A stretch of DNA of 25,530 bases, taken from positions 1-25,530 of the forward strand of contig JAUCBJ010008743.1 of assembly GCA_032718475.1 (NCBI GenBank), written 5' to 3'. This document shows, piece by piece, positions 7,876 through 18,300 of this stretch (position 1 is the first letter of the stretch; every line of letters starts with the position of its first letter). The notes under the pieces were generated by a model, which searched no databases, was not told the DNA's origin, and saw nothing but the letters and a program-made list of their open reading frames with translations. The DNA comes from Nemertoderma westbladi. Taxonomy: Eukaryota; Xenacoelomorpha; Nemertodermatida; Nemertodermatidae. The position numbers and the translations under genes were made by a program.

Positions 7876-8817
7876 ATGGAATATCCCCTTCGCTCAACGT
7901 TCCTCTACTACTTGGGCTGCTCGGTAGCGGTAATCTACACTCTCCGTTTGGTAGCCTCGCTGTATCGCGGACTCCGAATGTATGTTATCGGTGGGGGAGT
8001 GGACCTGTCTACCTACGGACCGTGGGCCGTAATTACCGGCAGCACGGACGGTATTGGCAAGGAATACGCGTTTCAGCTCGCGAAGAGAGGACTCAATATC
8101 CTACTAATTGCTCGAAACCCGGAAAAATTAAAAACCGTCGCGGAAGAAATTATTTCCTTCGCTAAAGTAGAAACGAAAACGATAGTTGCAGACTTCCAGG
8201 AAACCGATATATACGAGACGATTGCCGAGGGGGTTAAAGACCTGGATGTTGGAGTTCTAGTAAACAACGTCGGGGTTTCTTATACTCATCCGGAATACAT
8301 ACTGGACTACGGTGACAAAATGGGCGACAACTTCAGACATATGATTAATGTCAACTGTGTCTCCATGGCAGTAATGACTAAGATAGTGATGCCTCGTATG
8401 GTGACCCGAGGTCGTGGTATTGTCATTAACGTGTCGTCTATGGCCTGTCTCGTTTACACACCTCTACTCGCGGTATATTCGGCCACTAAGGTATTCGCTG
8501 ATTACTTCAGTAGTTGCCTCTCCTACGAATACAGAAACACCGACATCATCATCCAGGAAGTCGTACCTTTCTTTATCTCAACTAAGATGTCGGGTATTCG
8601 TAGGGCTACGTTCTGGTTCCCGTCAGCTAAGGTTTTCGTTTCATCGCAACTACGTACCTTGGGTACCGGCTCTAGAACGTTTGGTTATTGGCCTCACGCC
8701 ATTAATGCGTTTTTCACTGAGAACATCCTTCCTCAGTGGGTTTCGGTTGCATTGGGCTACCGGTGGATGCAGAAATTTAGGAAAAGGGCAATTCAGAAGA
8801 AAATGAAACGGAATTAA
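7876..8817 (+). CDS. Very-long-chain 3-oxoacyl-CoA reductase / 17-beta-HSD12-like short-chain dehydrogenase
   Basis: A 313-residue single-exon frame. The start is the ATG at 7876-7878, with G at -3 and G at +4; the frame extends upstream to a TTG only. An N-terminal membrane segment (about residues 8-30) precedes the Rossmann domain. The NAD(P)-binding motif is TGSTDGIG at 54-61. The NNVGVS segment follows at 130-135. The SDR catalytic set is complete: Asn160, Ser188, Tyr201 and Lys205 (YSATK), with the Ser-Tyr spacing (13) as I recall it in human HSD17B12. The C-terminal part (SSQLRTLGTGSRTFGYWPHA, 256-275) is typical of this subfamily, and the C-terminus KKMKRN ends in a KxKxx di-lysine ER retrieval signal. 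Enzymes of this group reduce 3-oxoacyl-CoA in fatty-acid elongation at the ER, and some act on steroids. Length fits the family (about 312). HSDL1-type relatives usually lose catalytic residues, which are present here. Absence of introns may mean a retrocopy. Confidence 0.92.
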   Translation: MEYPLRSTFLYYLGCSVAVIYTLRLVASLYRGLRMYVIGGGVDLSTYGPWAVITGSTDGIGKEYAFQLAKRGLNILLIARNPEKLKTVAEEIISFAKVETKTIVADFQETDIYETIAEGVKDLDVGVLVNNVGVSYTHPEYILDYGDKMGDNFRHMINVNCVSMAVMTKIVMPRMVTRGRGIVINVSSMACLVYTPLLAVYSATKVFADYFSSCLSYEYRNTDIIIQEVVPFFISTKMSGIRRATFWFPSAKVFVSSQLRTLGTGSRTFGYWPHAINAFFTENILPQWVSVALGYRWMQKFRKRAIQKKMKRN

Positions 8818-9179
8818 ATCTTCTGTGATATGCAATGAGGAAGAATTCGGCTGGGAGAAATTGATGTAATCCTGTACTGTAACAACTGCTACAGAGAGTA
8901 ACTTTGGTGAAAAGTCAATGTACACTGTTTTCTGTTCGCACACTACAGATACAGTATTGTACTATACGACATGTGCGATGGCTTATAATTTCTAGGATAT
9001 TGAATTTAATTAATTGTGATTTATTTTTCTGACAATCTTGTGTTCATATCGTATTTTATGGATAAGAAATTACATTTTGATTTTCAATTAGAAAATATTT
9101 AAAATCTCCAAACTGGTCATATTGTCTCATCGAAATAAATGTGTTCGAAGTATGAGGGGGGATATAAGCAACGATATAT
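8818..9179 (+). other. Probable 3' UTR of the dehydrogenase gene
   Basis: AT-rich sequence with no reading frame. It ends in a candidate polyadenylation signal at 9134-9139, just before the poly-G run. Confidence 0.45.
9134..9139 (+). promoter_or_regulatory. Candidate poly(A) signal AATAAA
   Basis: First exact AATAAA downstream of the dehydrogenase stop codon, about 317 nt away. It is a suitable distance for a short 3' UTR. Confidence 0.4.
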
Positions 9180-9365
9180 GGGGGGGGGGGGGGGGGGGGT
9201 GGGTGCGGGGTACGATAGGGGGTTACAGGCCTCCCAGAGTTTCCTTTTTTCCTTTTTTTTCCTTTTTTTTTAGAACGTTTCCTTTTTTTCCTTTTTTTTA
9301 GAATTTTCCCTTTTTTCCTTTTATTTTGTCAATATTCACACCTTTTTTTCCTTTTTTTTTTAGTT
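9180..9365 (+). repeat. Poly-G run of 20 followed by polypyrimidine repeats
   Basis: G20 at 9180-9199 is followed by TGGG, GGGG and GGGGG clusters to about 9221, giving strong quadruplex potential on the plus strand. From 9241 to 9365 several blocks of CCTTTTTTTCCTTTTTTT recur, separated by short AGAACG- or AGAATT-like spacers. A very similar block lies at 10507-10625. Confidence 0.85.
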
Positions 9366-9747
9366 CAGAAAATAGCCTGCTGTAAGTTGTAACATCTATT
9401 CAGTACAAGGCAGTGGGAGACAGATGGACAGGTCGTGCAGTTTAATCAATTACCGGTACTGTACCACTGTCTGACTGTAGTTCCATATATGACGATTTCA
9501 GTACTTACTATATACTATCAGTATAGTTGTCCTTGGCTTGGTAGTAAACTAATATAACAATGTACAGGACAAGTTATTTTCCTGCAATCATACTTAACGG
9601 TACCGGTACCAATGGAAACCATTAGATCCCAGCAATCATTGGCAGATAAACTGAAATTTCAGCTTGCTGCTGATATTGACAAGGTTATAACGGAGATTGA
9701 CGGGCATATGTCTATTATATTTTGATTAGATATTTTTTTGACAAAAA
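9366..9747. other. Intergenic; one short ORF and a palindrome
   Basis: The 12-bp palindrome GGTACCGGTACC is at 9599-9610. Immediately after it a 37-codon frame starts. Otherwise nothing is recognised. Confidence 0.4.
9612..9725 (+). CDS. Short ORF of 37 codons, doubtful
   Basis: ATG at 9612, TGA at 9723-9725. The first 33 residues have a balanced, soluble, helix-like composition (starts METIRSQQSLADKLKFQ), unlike translations of the AT-rich DNA around it. It could be a first coding exon, an eroded gene fragment or chance. No family is recognised, and no clear splice site could be assigned. Confidence 0.15.
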   Translation: METIRSQQSLADKLKFQLAADIDKVITEIDGHMSIIF

Positions 9748-9889
9748 TCACAAGCTACAGTAAGCTACCATAAAAATGTAGCTGTGGAGAGAACTTTAAT
9801 ATATTTATTTCTGAGACAGGCTGTCTCTGTCTCAGAAAATATGTATATTAAAGTTCTCTCCGCAGCTACATTTTTAGCGTGTGATTTAT
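9748..9889. mobile_element. MITE-like hairpin with ~50-bp arms
   Basis: Left arm 9771-9819 and right arm 9827-9876 are near-perfect inverted repeats (for example GGAGAGAACTTTAATATA in the left arm) with a loop of about 7 nt. Outside them AAATCACA (left) and TGTGATTT (right) form an outer inverted pair; the left side has about 16 extra bases between the two. The element is too short to encode protein. A non-autonomous DNA element is the simplest reading. Confidence 0.7.
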
Positions 9890-9944
9890 TATAATTGACG
9901 CAAAAAACCGCCTTGGTGAATCAACAATGATGATTTCAATTTAG

Positions 9945-10040
9945 GGAAAGGAACAGGTTGCAGTGGCAGTCTATTCTAACCAAAACAATAAAAGAAAGCA
10001 TATAACACTGTTACAGTTTTATTTTTGCTCGCAATCGGCT
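9945..10040 (+). repeat. Further copy of the AACCAAAACAATA repeat
   Basis: GGAAAGGAACAGGTT, GCAGT, TTCTAACCAAAACAATAAA (near 9975) and GTTACAG...TTATTTTTGC appear in the same order as in the tandem block at 5423-5745. It is a dispersed relative about 4.3 kb away. Confidence 0.65.
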
Positions 10041-10506
10041 GTAATTTGCGTCCATTTTTCCCTGGATATGGTTGAATTTTGATAAGCATTTTTGTTATTT
10101 ATATAAATGTAGCCACGACCGGAAATCCATACCAAAGGTTTTATATCACTTTCAAACTAAAGTTATATTTACAATCATTTGATAAACCTATATCAATGAC
10201 CATCAATCGGCGGAACTCGACCATCTCTGATAACTAGGCAAAAAAAAGGTAAAAATATCTGTATAATAATATTAATAATATTAATACATTAACTATAATT
10301 AATATTAATTATATTGCCATTGCCGTTGTTCTCTTTCCTGCGTGTTTATATTTTTTAACTTTCTTTGATATCTTCCTGTCATTTAAAACAGGACGTTTCT
10401 TTATGGGATTCTTCATAGTATATACAGTAAGGTTAATGAGATAGAATCAAGAAACAGCACATAATGTTTACTATTACTTTTGTAAAGATAATATCTATTC
10501 AGTTTT
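10041..10506. other. Intergenic; AT-rich palindromic patch only
   Basis: At about 10263-10314 AATATTAATA-type steps form a self-complementary AT tract. No reading frame, RNA gene or mobile element is recognised in the rest. Confidence 0.5.
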
Positions 10507-10625
10507 CCCCTTTTTTTTGAACTGTATCCGATCCTTTTTTTCCTTTTTTTTTAACTGCATCCTATCCTTTTTTTCCTTTTTTTTTGAAAATATTAAATCC
10601 TTTTTTCCTTTTTTTTCTCGATTTT
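10507..10625 (+). repeat. Polypyrimidine repeat block
   Basis: At least four blocks of TCCTTTTTTTCCTTTTTTTT are separated by spacers such as GAACTGTATCCGA and AACTGCATCCTA. The family is the same as at 9241-9365 and on the same strand. The flanking G-rich text (TGGGAGGG near 10634) is the complement of CCTCCCA-like text near 9229. Confidence 0.8.
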
Positions 10626-10937
10626 TTTGGCTGGGAGGGCTGGGGTTAAACAATCAGTGATGGGTCTGGGTGAGTATCACTGGAATAATATTTGCCCAAT
10701 AGTTATAACAAAATAACAATAACAACGACAAATTAATAAAAGCATATTTCAAAAATGTATATATTATAGAAACAATATTATATAATATATAGTAATTTCG
10801 GGCAACGGGGAGCAACAAAGTAGCAGACAGTTGCTCACCGGGTGGGGGGGAAGACGGGATGTACGATGGGGAGGGGGTGGTTAGAATACCAGTAATGTAA
10901 TACCATTCCATATAGATGTATTATATATAGTTAGCCA
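10626..10937. other. Intergenic; nothing recognised
   Basis: It holds a G-rich patch (about 10839-10877) and AT-rich sequence with AATATTATATAATATA near 10774. The minus-strand frame here lacks any protein-like signature. Confidence 0.5.
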
Positions 10938-11030
10938 CGATAGGTATAGAAGTATTATAGTATAAGGTATAGAAATAGTATCATAGTAATAGGTAGAAGT
11001 ACTATATCATACATAATATTAGGTAGAAAT

Positions 11031-11571
11031 TTTTTTTTTTGGAACTCTTAAGTCTCATTTATTCACATAGATAATAAAACGTTAATGTTAAACAATACCC
11101 ACCACCAGCCGACGTTACTAGGCAACCAATGTAGGAGGGAAATTTAAAATGAAATCCTTTGCCCGCCCCCAACACAGAAACAGTCTCTACGGTGTATGGA
11201 GCATACTACTGTATTTACCCCACCCTACCGAACTGCGCCAACACCCCATGGTCTGAGTCCGCGTTAGCCAACCGGATCGATGAGTCGGTGACTGCCTCCC
11301 GCACCGGTCGCCTAGCAGCCGAACGGTACCCGCGTAAACACATTAAGGACGACCTGAGGAGGGAGAAACTGATTCGCCGACGTACCCACGATACGCACTC
11401 TGGATAGGGAACCTGCCGTTTCTCGCCAACTTAACCGCCAGTAGTTTGACAAACTGATGGGCAGCTGGTGCCATTCCGCCGAAAGCAGATAAAATTAAGG
11501 GAGTGAATGTGGAGTGTTCCACCTCGCGTAATCTCTCCTCGTATTTCCGGCACTTCCTCGCCTCGTGGTGG
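11031..11571 (-). mobile_element. 5'-truncated non-LTR retrotransposon (LINE) inserted in the satellite
   Basis: The plus strand starts with a T-run (11031-11040), which is the poly(A) end of a minus-strand insertion. An AATAAA (complement) lies about 15 nt before that tail. The minus strand codes the C-terminal end of a LINE reverse transcriptase protein. The insert interrupts satellite monomers, with ATTAGGTAGAAAT on both sides (11018-11030 and 11573-11585). That could be a 13-bp target duplication, though the same text is also plain monomer sequence. Only the last ~540 bp is present, as expected of 5' truncation by target-primed reverse transcription. Confidence 0.8.
11215..11570 (-). pseudogene. 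LINE reverse-transcriptase C-terminal fragment, frameshifted
   Basis: Read on the minus strand from 11570, the first frame gives a charged segment (KCRKYEERLREVEHSTFTPL) followed by ILSAFGGM, and is stopped at 11343-11345. The frame starting near 11400 continues with SWVRRRISFSLLRSSLMCLR and ends at a TAA complementary to 11215-11217. The E-x-x-x-F-T-P-L...GGM and W-x-R-x-x-x-x-F-x-L-L-R-S pieces are, from memory, the usual end of reverse-transcriptase proteins in marine invertebrate LINEs. One indel near 11400 joins two frames, so this copy is dead. The clade is not assigned. Confidence 0.72.
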
Positions 11572-12142
11572 AATTAGGTAGAAATACTATATCATACATA
11601 GTATTAGGTAGAAATACTATATCATACATAGTATTAGGTAGAAATACTATCATAGTATTAGGCAGAAATAGTATATCAAAGTATTAGGTAGAAATACTAT
11701 ATCATACGTATTAGGTAGAAATACTATATCATAGTATTAGGTAGAAATACTATGTCATAAGTATTAGGTAGAAATACTATATCATAAGTATTAGGTAGAA
11801 ATACTATATCATACGTATTAGGTAGAAATACTATATCATAGTATTAGGTAGAAATACTATATCATAAGTATTAGGTAGAAATACTATATCATACGTATTA
11901 GGTAGAAATACTAGATCATAGTATTAGGTAGAAATACTATATCATAAGTATTAGGTAGAAATACTATATCATACGTATTAGGTAGAAATACTATATCATA
12001 GTATTAGGTAGAAATACTATGTCATAAGTATTAGGTAGAAATACTATATCATAAGTATTAGGTAGAAATACTATATCATAGTATTAGGTAGAAATACTAT
12101 ATCATAGTATTAGGTAGAAACACTATATCATAGTATTAGGTA

Positions 12143-12373
12143 AGCAAGCAAAGCAAACAGTCGGCCGAAGCCGGAGGCGACCCGAAGGCTCCTCTTTCGA
12201 TAGCTGCTACCCGAGGGTAGGGGTGGGCGCTACTCCTATCCCAAGATTTGCTCCCAGTTATTTAACTGGTACTCATTTTATCGACCCCAGTGGATGAAAG
12301 GCTGAGTGGACCCTGGCGGGGCTGAACCTACAACCAATAGATTGCAGGCCCGGCGCTCAACCAACTGAGCTAC
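12143..12373 (-). mobile_element. tRNA-derived SINE with Ceph-like domain, inserted in the satellite
   Basis: On the minus strand it begins with TAGCTCAGTTGGTTGAGCG (A box; complement of about 12354-12372) and has a degenerate B box, GGTTCAGCCC (near 12319-12328). It then has a conserved-looking domain, GCCTTTCATCCACTGGGG followed by TCGATAAAATGAGTACCAGT (about 12253-12302). I recall very similar text in octopus and squid SINEs (the Ceph domain). A GC-rich section with a CGGCTTCGGCCG palindrome (about 12162-12173) follows, and the 3' tail is TTTGCTTTGCTTGCTT. Flanks both read TAGTATTAGGTA (12131-12142 and 12374-12385), either a 12-bp target duplication or just adjoining monomers. About 231 bp, apparently full length. 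Confidence 0.8.
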
Positions 12374-15300
12374 TAGTATTAGGTAGAAATACTATATCAT
12401 AAGTATTAGGTAGAAATACTATATCATAGTATTAGGTAGAAATACTATATCATAAGTATTAGGTAGAAATACTATATCATAGTATTAGGTAGAAATACTA
12501 TATCATAGTATTAGGTAGAAGTACTATATCATAAGTATTAGGTAGAAATACTATATCAAAGTATTAGGTAGAAATACTATGTCATAGTATTAGGTAGAAA
12601 TACTATATCATAGTATTAGGTAGAAATACTATATCATAAGTATTAGGTAGAAATACTATATCATAGTATTAGGTAGAAATACTATATCATAGTATTAGGT
12701 AGAAATACTATATCATAGTATTAGGTAGAAATACTATGTCATAAGTATTAGGTAGAAATACTATGTCATAAGTATTAGGTAGAAATACTATATCAAAGTA
12801 TTAGGTAGAAATACTATATCATAAGTATTAGGTAGAAATACTATGTCATAGTATTAGGTAGAAATACTATATCATAGTATTAGGTAGAAATACTATATCA
12901 TAAGTATTAGGTAGAAATACTATATCATAGTATTAGGTAGAAATACTATATCATAGTATTAGGTAGAAATACTATGTCATAAGTATTAGGTAGAAATACT
13001 ATATCATAAGTATTAGGTAGAAATACTATATCATAAGTATTAGGTAGAAATACTATATCATAGTATTAGGTAGAAATACTATATCATAGTATTAGGTAGA
13101 AATACTATATCATAGTATTAGGTAGAAATACTATGTCATAAGTATTAGGTAGAAATACTATATCATAAGTATTAGGTAGAAATACTATATCATAGTATTA
13201 GGTAGAAATACTATGTCATAAGTATTAGGTAGAAATACTATATCATAAGTATTAGGTAGAAATACTATATCATAAGTATTAGGTAGAAATACTATATCAT
13301 AGTATTAGGTAGAAATACTATATCATAGTATTAGGTAGAAATACTATATCATAGTATTAGGTAGAAATACTATGTCATAAGTATTAGGTAGAAATACTAT
13401 ATCATAGTATTAGGTAGAAATACTATATCATAAGTATTAGGTAGAAATACTATATCATAGTATTAGGTAGAAATACTATATCATAGTATTAGGTAGAAAT
13501 ACTATATCATAGTATTAGGTAGAAATACTATATCATAGTATTAGGTAGAAATACTATATCATAGTATTAGGTAGAAATACTATGTCATAAGTATTAGGTA
13601 GAAATACTATATCATAAGTATTAGGTAGAAATACTATATCATAGTATTAGGTAGAAATACTATATCATAAGTATTAGGTAGAAATACTATGTCATAGTAT
13701 TAGGTAGAAATACTATATCATAAGTATTAGGTAGAAATACTATATCATAGTATTAGGTAGAAATACTATATCATAGTATTAGGTAGAAATACTATATCAT
13801 AGTATTAGGTAGAAATACTATATCATAGTATTAGGTAGAAATACTATATCATAAGTATTAGGTAGAAATACTATATCATAAGTATTAGGTAGAAATACTA
13901 TATCATAGTATTAGGTAGAAATACTATATCATAGTATTAGGTAGAAATACTATATCATAGTATTAGGTAGAAATACTATGTCATAAGTATTAGGTAGAAA
14001 TACTATATCATAGTATTAGGTAGAAATACTATATCATAGTATTAGGTAGAAATACTATATCATAAGTATTAGGTAGAAATACTATATCATAGTATTAGGT
14101 AGAAATACTATATCATAAGTATTAGGTAGAAATACTATATCATAAGTATTAGGTAGAAATACTATATCATAAGTATTAGGTAGAAATACTATATCATAAG
14201 TATTAGGTAGAAATACTATATCATAAGTATTAGGTAGAAATACTATATCATAAGTATTAGGTAGAAATACTATATCATAAGTATTAGGTAGAAATACTAT
14301 ATCATAGTATTAGGTAGAAATACTATATCATAGTATTAGGTAGAAATACTATATCATAAGTATTAGGTAGAAATACTATATCATAGTATTAGGTAGAAAT
14401 ACTATATCATAAGTATTAGGTAGAAATACTATATCATAGTATTAGGTAGAAATACTATATCATAGTATTAGGTAGAAATACTATATCATAGTATTAGGTA
14501 GAAATACTATATCAAAGTATTAGGTAGAAATACTATATCATAAGTATTAGGTAGAAATACTATGTCATAGTATTAGGTAGAAATACTATATCATAAGTAT
14601 TAGGTAGAAATACTATATCATAGTATTAGGTAGAAATACTATATCATAGTATTAGGTAGAAATACTATATCATAGTATTAGGTAGAAATACTATATCATA
14701 GTATTAGGTAGAAATACTATATCATAGTATTAGGTAGAAATACTATATCATAGTATTAGGTAGAAATACTATATCATAGTATTAGGTAGAAATACTATAT
14801 CATAGTATTAGGTAGAAATACTATATCATAGTATTAGGTAGAAATACTATATCATAAGTATTAGGTAGAAATACTATATCATAAGTATTAGGTAGAAATA
14901 CTATATCATAAGTATTAGGTAGAAATACTATATCATAAGTATTAGGTAGAAATACTATATCATAGTATTAGGTAGAAATACTATATCATAAGTATTAGGT
15001 AGAAATACTATATCATAGTATTAGGTAGAAATACTATATCATAGTATTAGGTAGAAATACTATATCATAAGTATTAGGTAGAAATACTATATCATAGTAT
15101 TAGGTAGAAATACTATATCATAAGTATTAGGTAGAAATACTATATCATAGTATTAGGTAGAAATACTATATCATAAGTATTAGGTAGAAATACTATATCA
15201 TAGTATTAGGTAGAAATACTATATCATAGTATTAGGTAGAAATACTATATCATAGTATTAGGTAGAAATACTATATCATAAGTATTAGGTAGAAATACTA

Positions 15301-18300
15301 TATCATAAGTATTAGGTAGAAATACTATATCATAGTATTAGGTAGAAATACTATATCATAAGTATTAGGTAGAAATACTATATCATAGTATTAGGTAGAA
15401 ATACTATATCATAGTATTAGGTAGAAATACTATATCATAGTATTAGGTAGAAATACTATATCATAGTATTAGGTAGAAATACTATATCATAGTATTAGGT
15501 AGAAATACTATATCATAGTATTAGGTAGAAATACTATATCATAAGTATTAGGTAGAAATACTATATCATAAGTATTAGGTAGAAATACTATATCATAGTA
15601 TTAGGTAGAAATACTATATCATAAGTATTAGGTAGAAATACTATATCATAAGTATTAGGTAGAAATACTATATCATAAGTATTAGGTAGAAATACTATAT
15701 CATAGTATTAGGTAGAAATACTATATCATAGTATTAGGTAGAAATACTATATCATAAGTATTAGGTAGAAATACTATATCATAGTATTAGGTAGAAATAC
15801 TATATCATAAGTATTAGGTAGAAATACTATATCATAAGTATTAGGTAGAAATACTATATCATAAGTATTAGGTAGAAATACTATATCATAGTATTAGGTA
15901 GAAATACTATATCATAGTATTAGGTAGAAATACTATATCATAAGTATTAGGTAGAAATACTATATCATAAGTATTAGGTAGAAATACTATATCATAGTAT
16001 TAGGTAGAAATACTATATCATAGTATTAGGTAGAAATACTATATCATAGTATTAGGTAGAAATACTATATCATAGTATTAGGTAGAAATACTATATCATA
16101 GTATTAGGTAGAAATACTATATCATAAGTATTAGGTAGAAATACTATATCATAGTATTAGGTAGAAATACTATATCATAGTATTAGGTAGAAATACTATA
16201 TCATAGTATTAGGTAGAAATACTATATCATAAGTATTAGGTAGAAATACTATATCATAGTATTAGGTAGAAATACTATATCATAGTATTAGGTAGAAATA
16301 CTATATCATAAGTATTAGGTAGAAATACTATATCATAGTATTAGGTAGAAATACTATATCATAAGTATTAGGTAGAAATACTATATCATAAGTATTAGGT
16401 AGAAATACTATATCATAAGTATTAGGTAGAAATACTATATCATAGTATTAGGTAGAAATACTATATCATAAGTATTAGGTAGAAATACTATATCATAGTA
16501 TTAGGTAGAAATACTATATCATAAGTATTAGGTAGAAATACTATATCATAAGTATTAGGTAGAAATACTATATCATAAGTATTAGGTAGAAATACTATAT
16601 CATAAGTATTAGGTAGAAATACTATATCATAGTATTAGGTAGAAATACTATATCATAAGTATTAGGTAGAAATACTATATCATAAGTATTAGGTAGAAAT
16701 ACTATATCATAGTATTAGGTAGAAATACTATATCATAGTATTAGGTAGAAATACTATATCATAAGTATTAGGTAGAAATACTATATCATAGTATTAGGTA
16801 GAAATACTATATCATAAGTATTAGGTAGAAATACTATATCATAGTATTAGGTAGAAATACTATATCATAAGTATTAGGTAGAAATACTATATCATAGTAT
16901 TAGGTAGAAATACTATATCATAGTATTAGGTAGAAATACTATATCATAGTATTAGGTAGAAATACTATATCATAGTATTAGGTAGAAATACTATATCATA
17001 GTATTAGGTAGAAATACTATATCATAAGTATTAGGTAGAAATACTATATCATAAGTATTAGGTAGAAATACTATATCATAGTATTAGGTAGAAATACTAT
17101 ATCATAAGTATTAGGTAGAAATACTATATCATAGTATTAGGTAGAAATACTATATCATAAGTATTAGGTAGAAATACTATATCATAGTATTAGGTAGAAA
17201 TACTATATCATAAGTATTAGGTAGAAATACTATATCATAAGTATTAGGTAGAAATACTATATCATAGTATTAGGTAGAAATACTATATCATAAGTATTAG
17301 GTAGAAATACTATATCATAAGTATTAGGTAGAAATACTATATCATAAGTATTAGGTAGAAATACTATATCATAGTATTAGGTAGAAATACTATATCATAA
17401 GTATTAGGTAGAAATACTATATCATAGTATTAGGTAGAAATACTATATCATAGTATTAGGTAGAAATACTATATCATAAGTATTAGGTAGAAATACTATA
17501 TCATAAGTATTAGGTAGAAATACTATATCATAGTATTAGGTAGAAATACTATATCATAGTATTAGGTAGAAATACTATATCATAAGTATTAGGTAGAAAT
17601 ACTATATCATAGTATTAGGTAGAAATACTATATCATAGTATTAGGTAGAAATACTATATCATAGTATTAGGTAGAAATACTATATCATAGTATTAGGTAG
17701 AAATACTATATCATAGTATTAGGTAGAAATACTATATCATAGTATTAGGTAGAAATACTATATCATAAGTATTAGGTAGAAATACTATATCATAGTATTA
17801 GGTAGAAATACTATATCATAGTATTAGGTAGAAATACTATATCATAGTATTAGGTAGAAATACTATATCATAAGTATTAGGTAGAAATACTATATCATAA
17901 GTATTAGGTAGAAATACTATATCATAGTATTAGGTAGAAATACTATATCATAGTATTAGGTAGAAATACTATATCATAGTATTAGGTAGAAATACTATAT
18001 CATAGTATTAGGTAGAAATACTATATCATAGTATTAGGTAGAAATACTATATCATAAGTATTAGGTAGAAATACTATATCATAGTATTAGGTAGAAATAC
18101 TATATCATAAGTATTAGGTAGAAATACTATATCATAGTATTAGGTAGAAATACTATATCATAAGTATTAGGTAGAAATACTATATCATAAGTATTAGGTA
18201 GAAATACTATATCATAAGTATTAGGTAGAAATACTATATCATAAGTATTAGGTAGAAATACTATATCATAGTATTAGGTAGAAATACTATATCATAAGTA

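Noticed and set aside
11159-11407. Plus-strand 82-codon gene
   Set aside because: Antisense shadow of the LINE reverse-transcriptase fragment.
12320-12373. Functional tRNA gene (minus)
   Set aside because: The A box is good but the B box is degenerate, and the sequence runs on into a SINE body.
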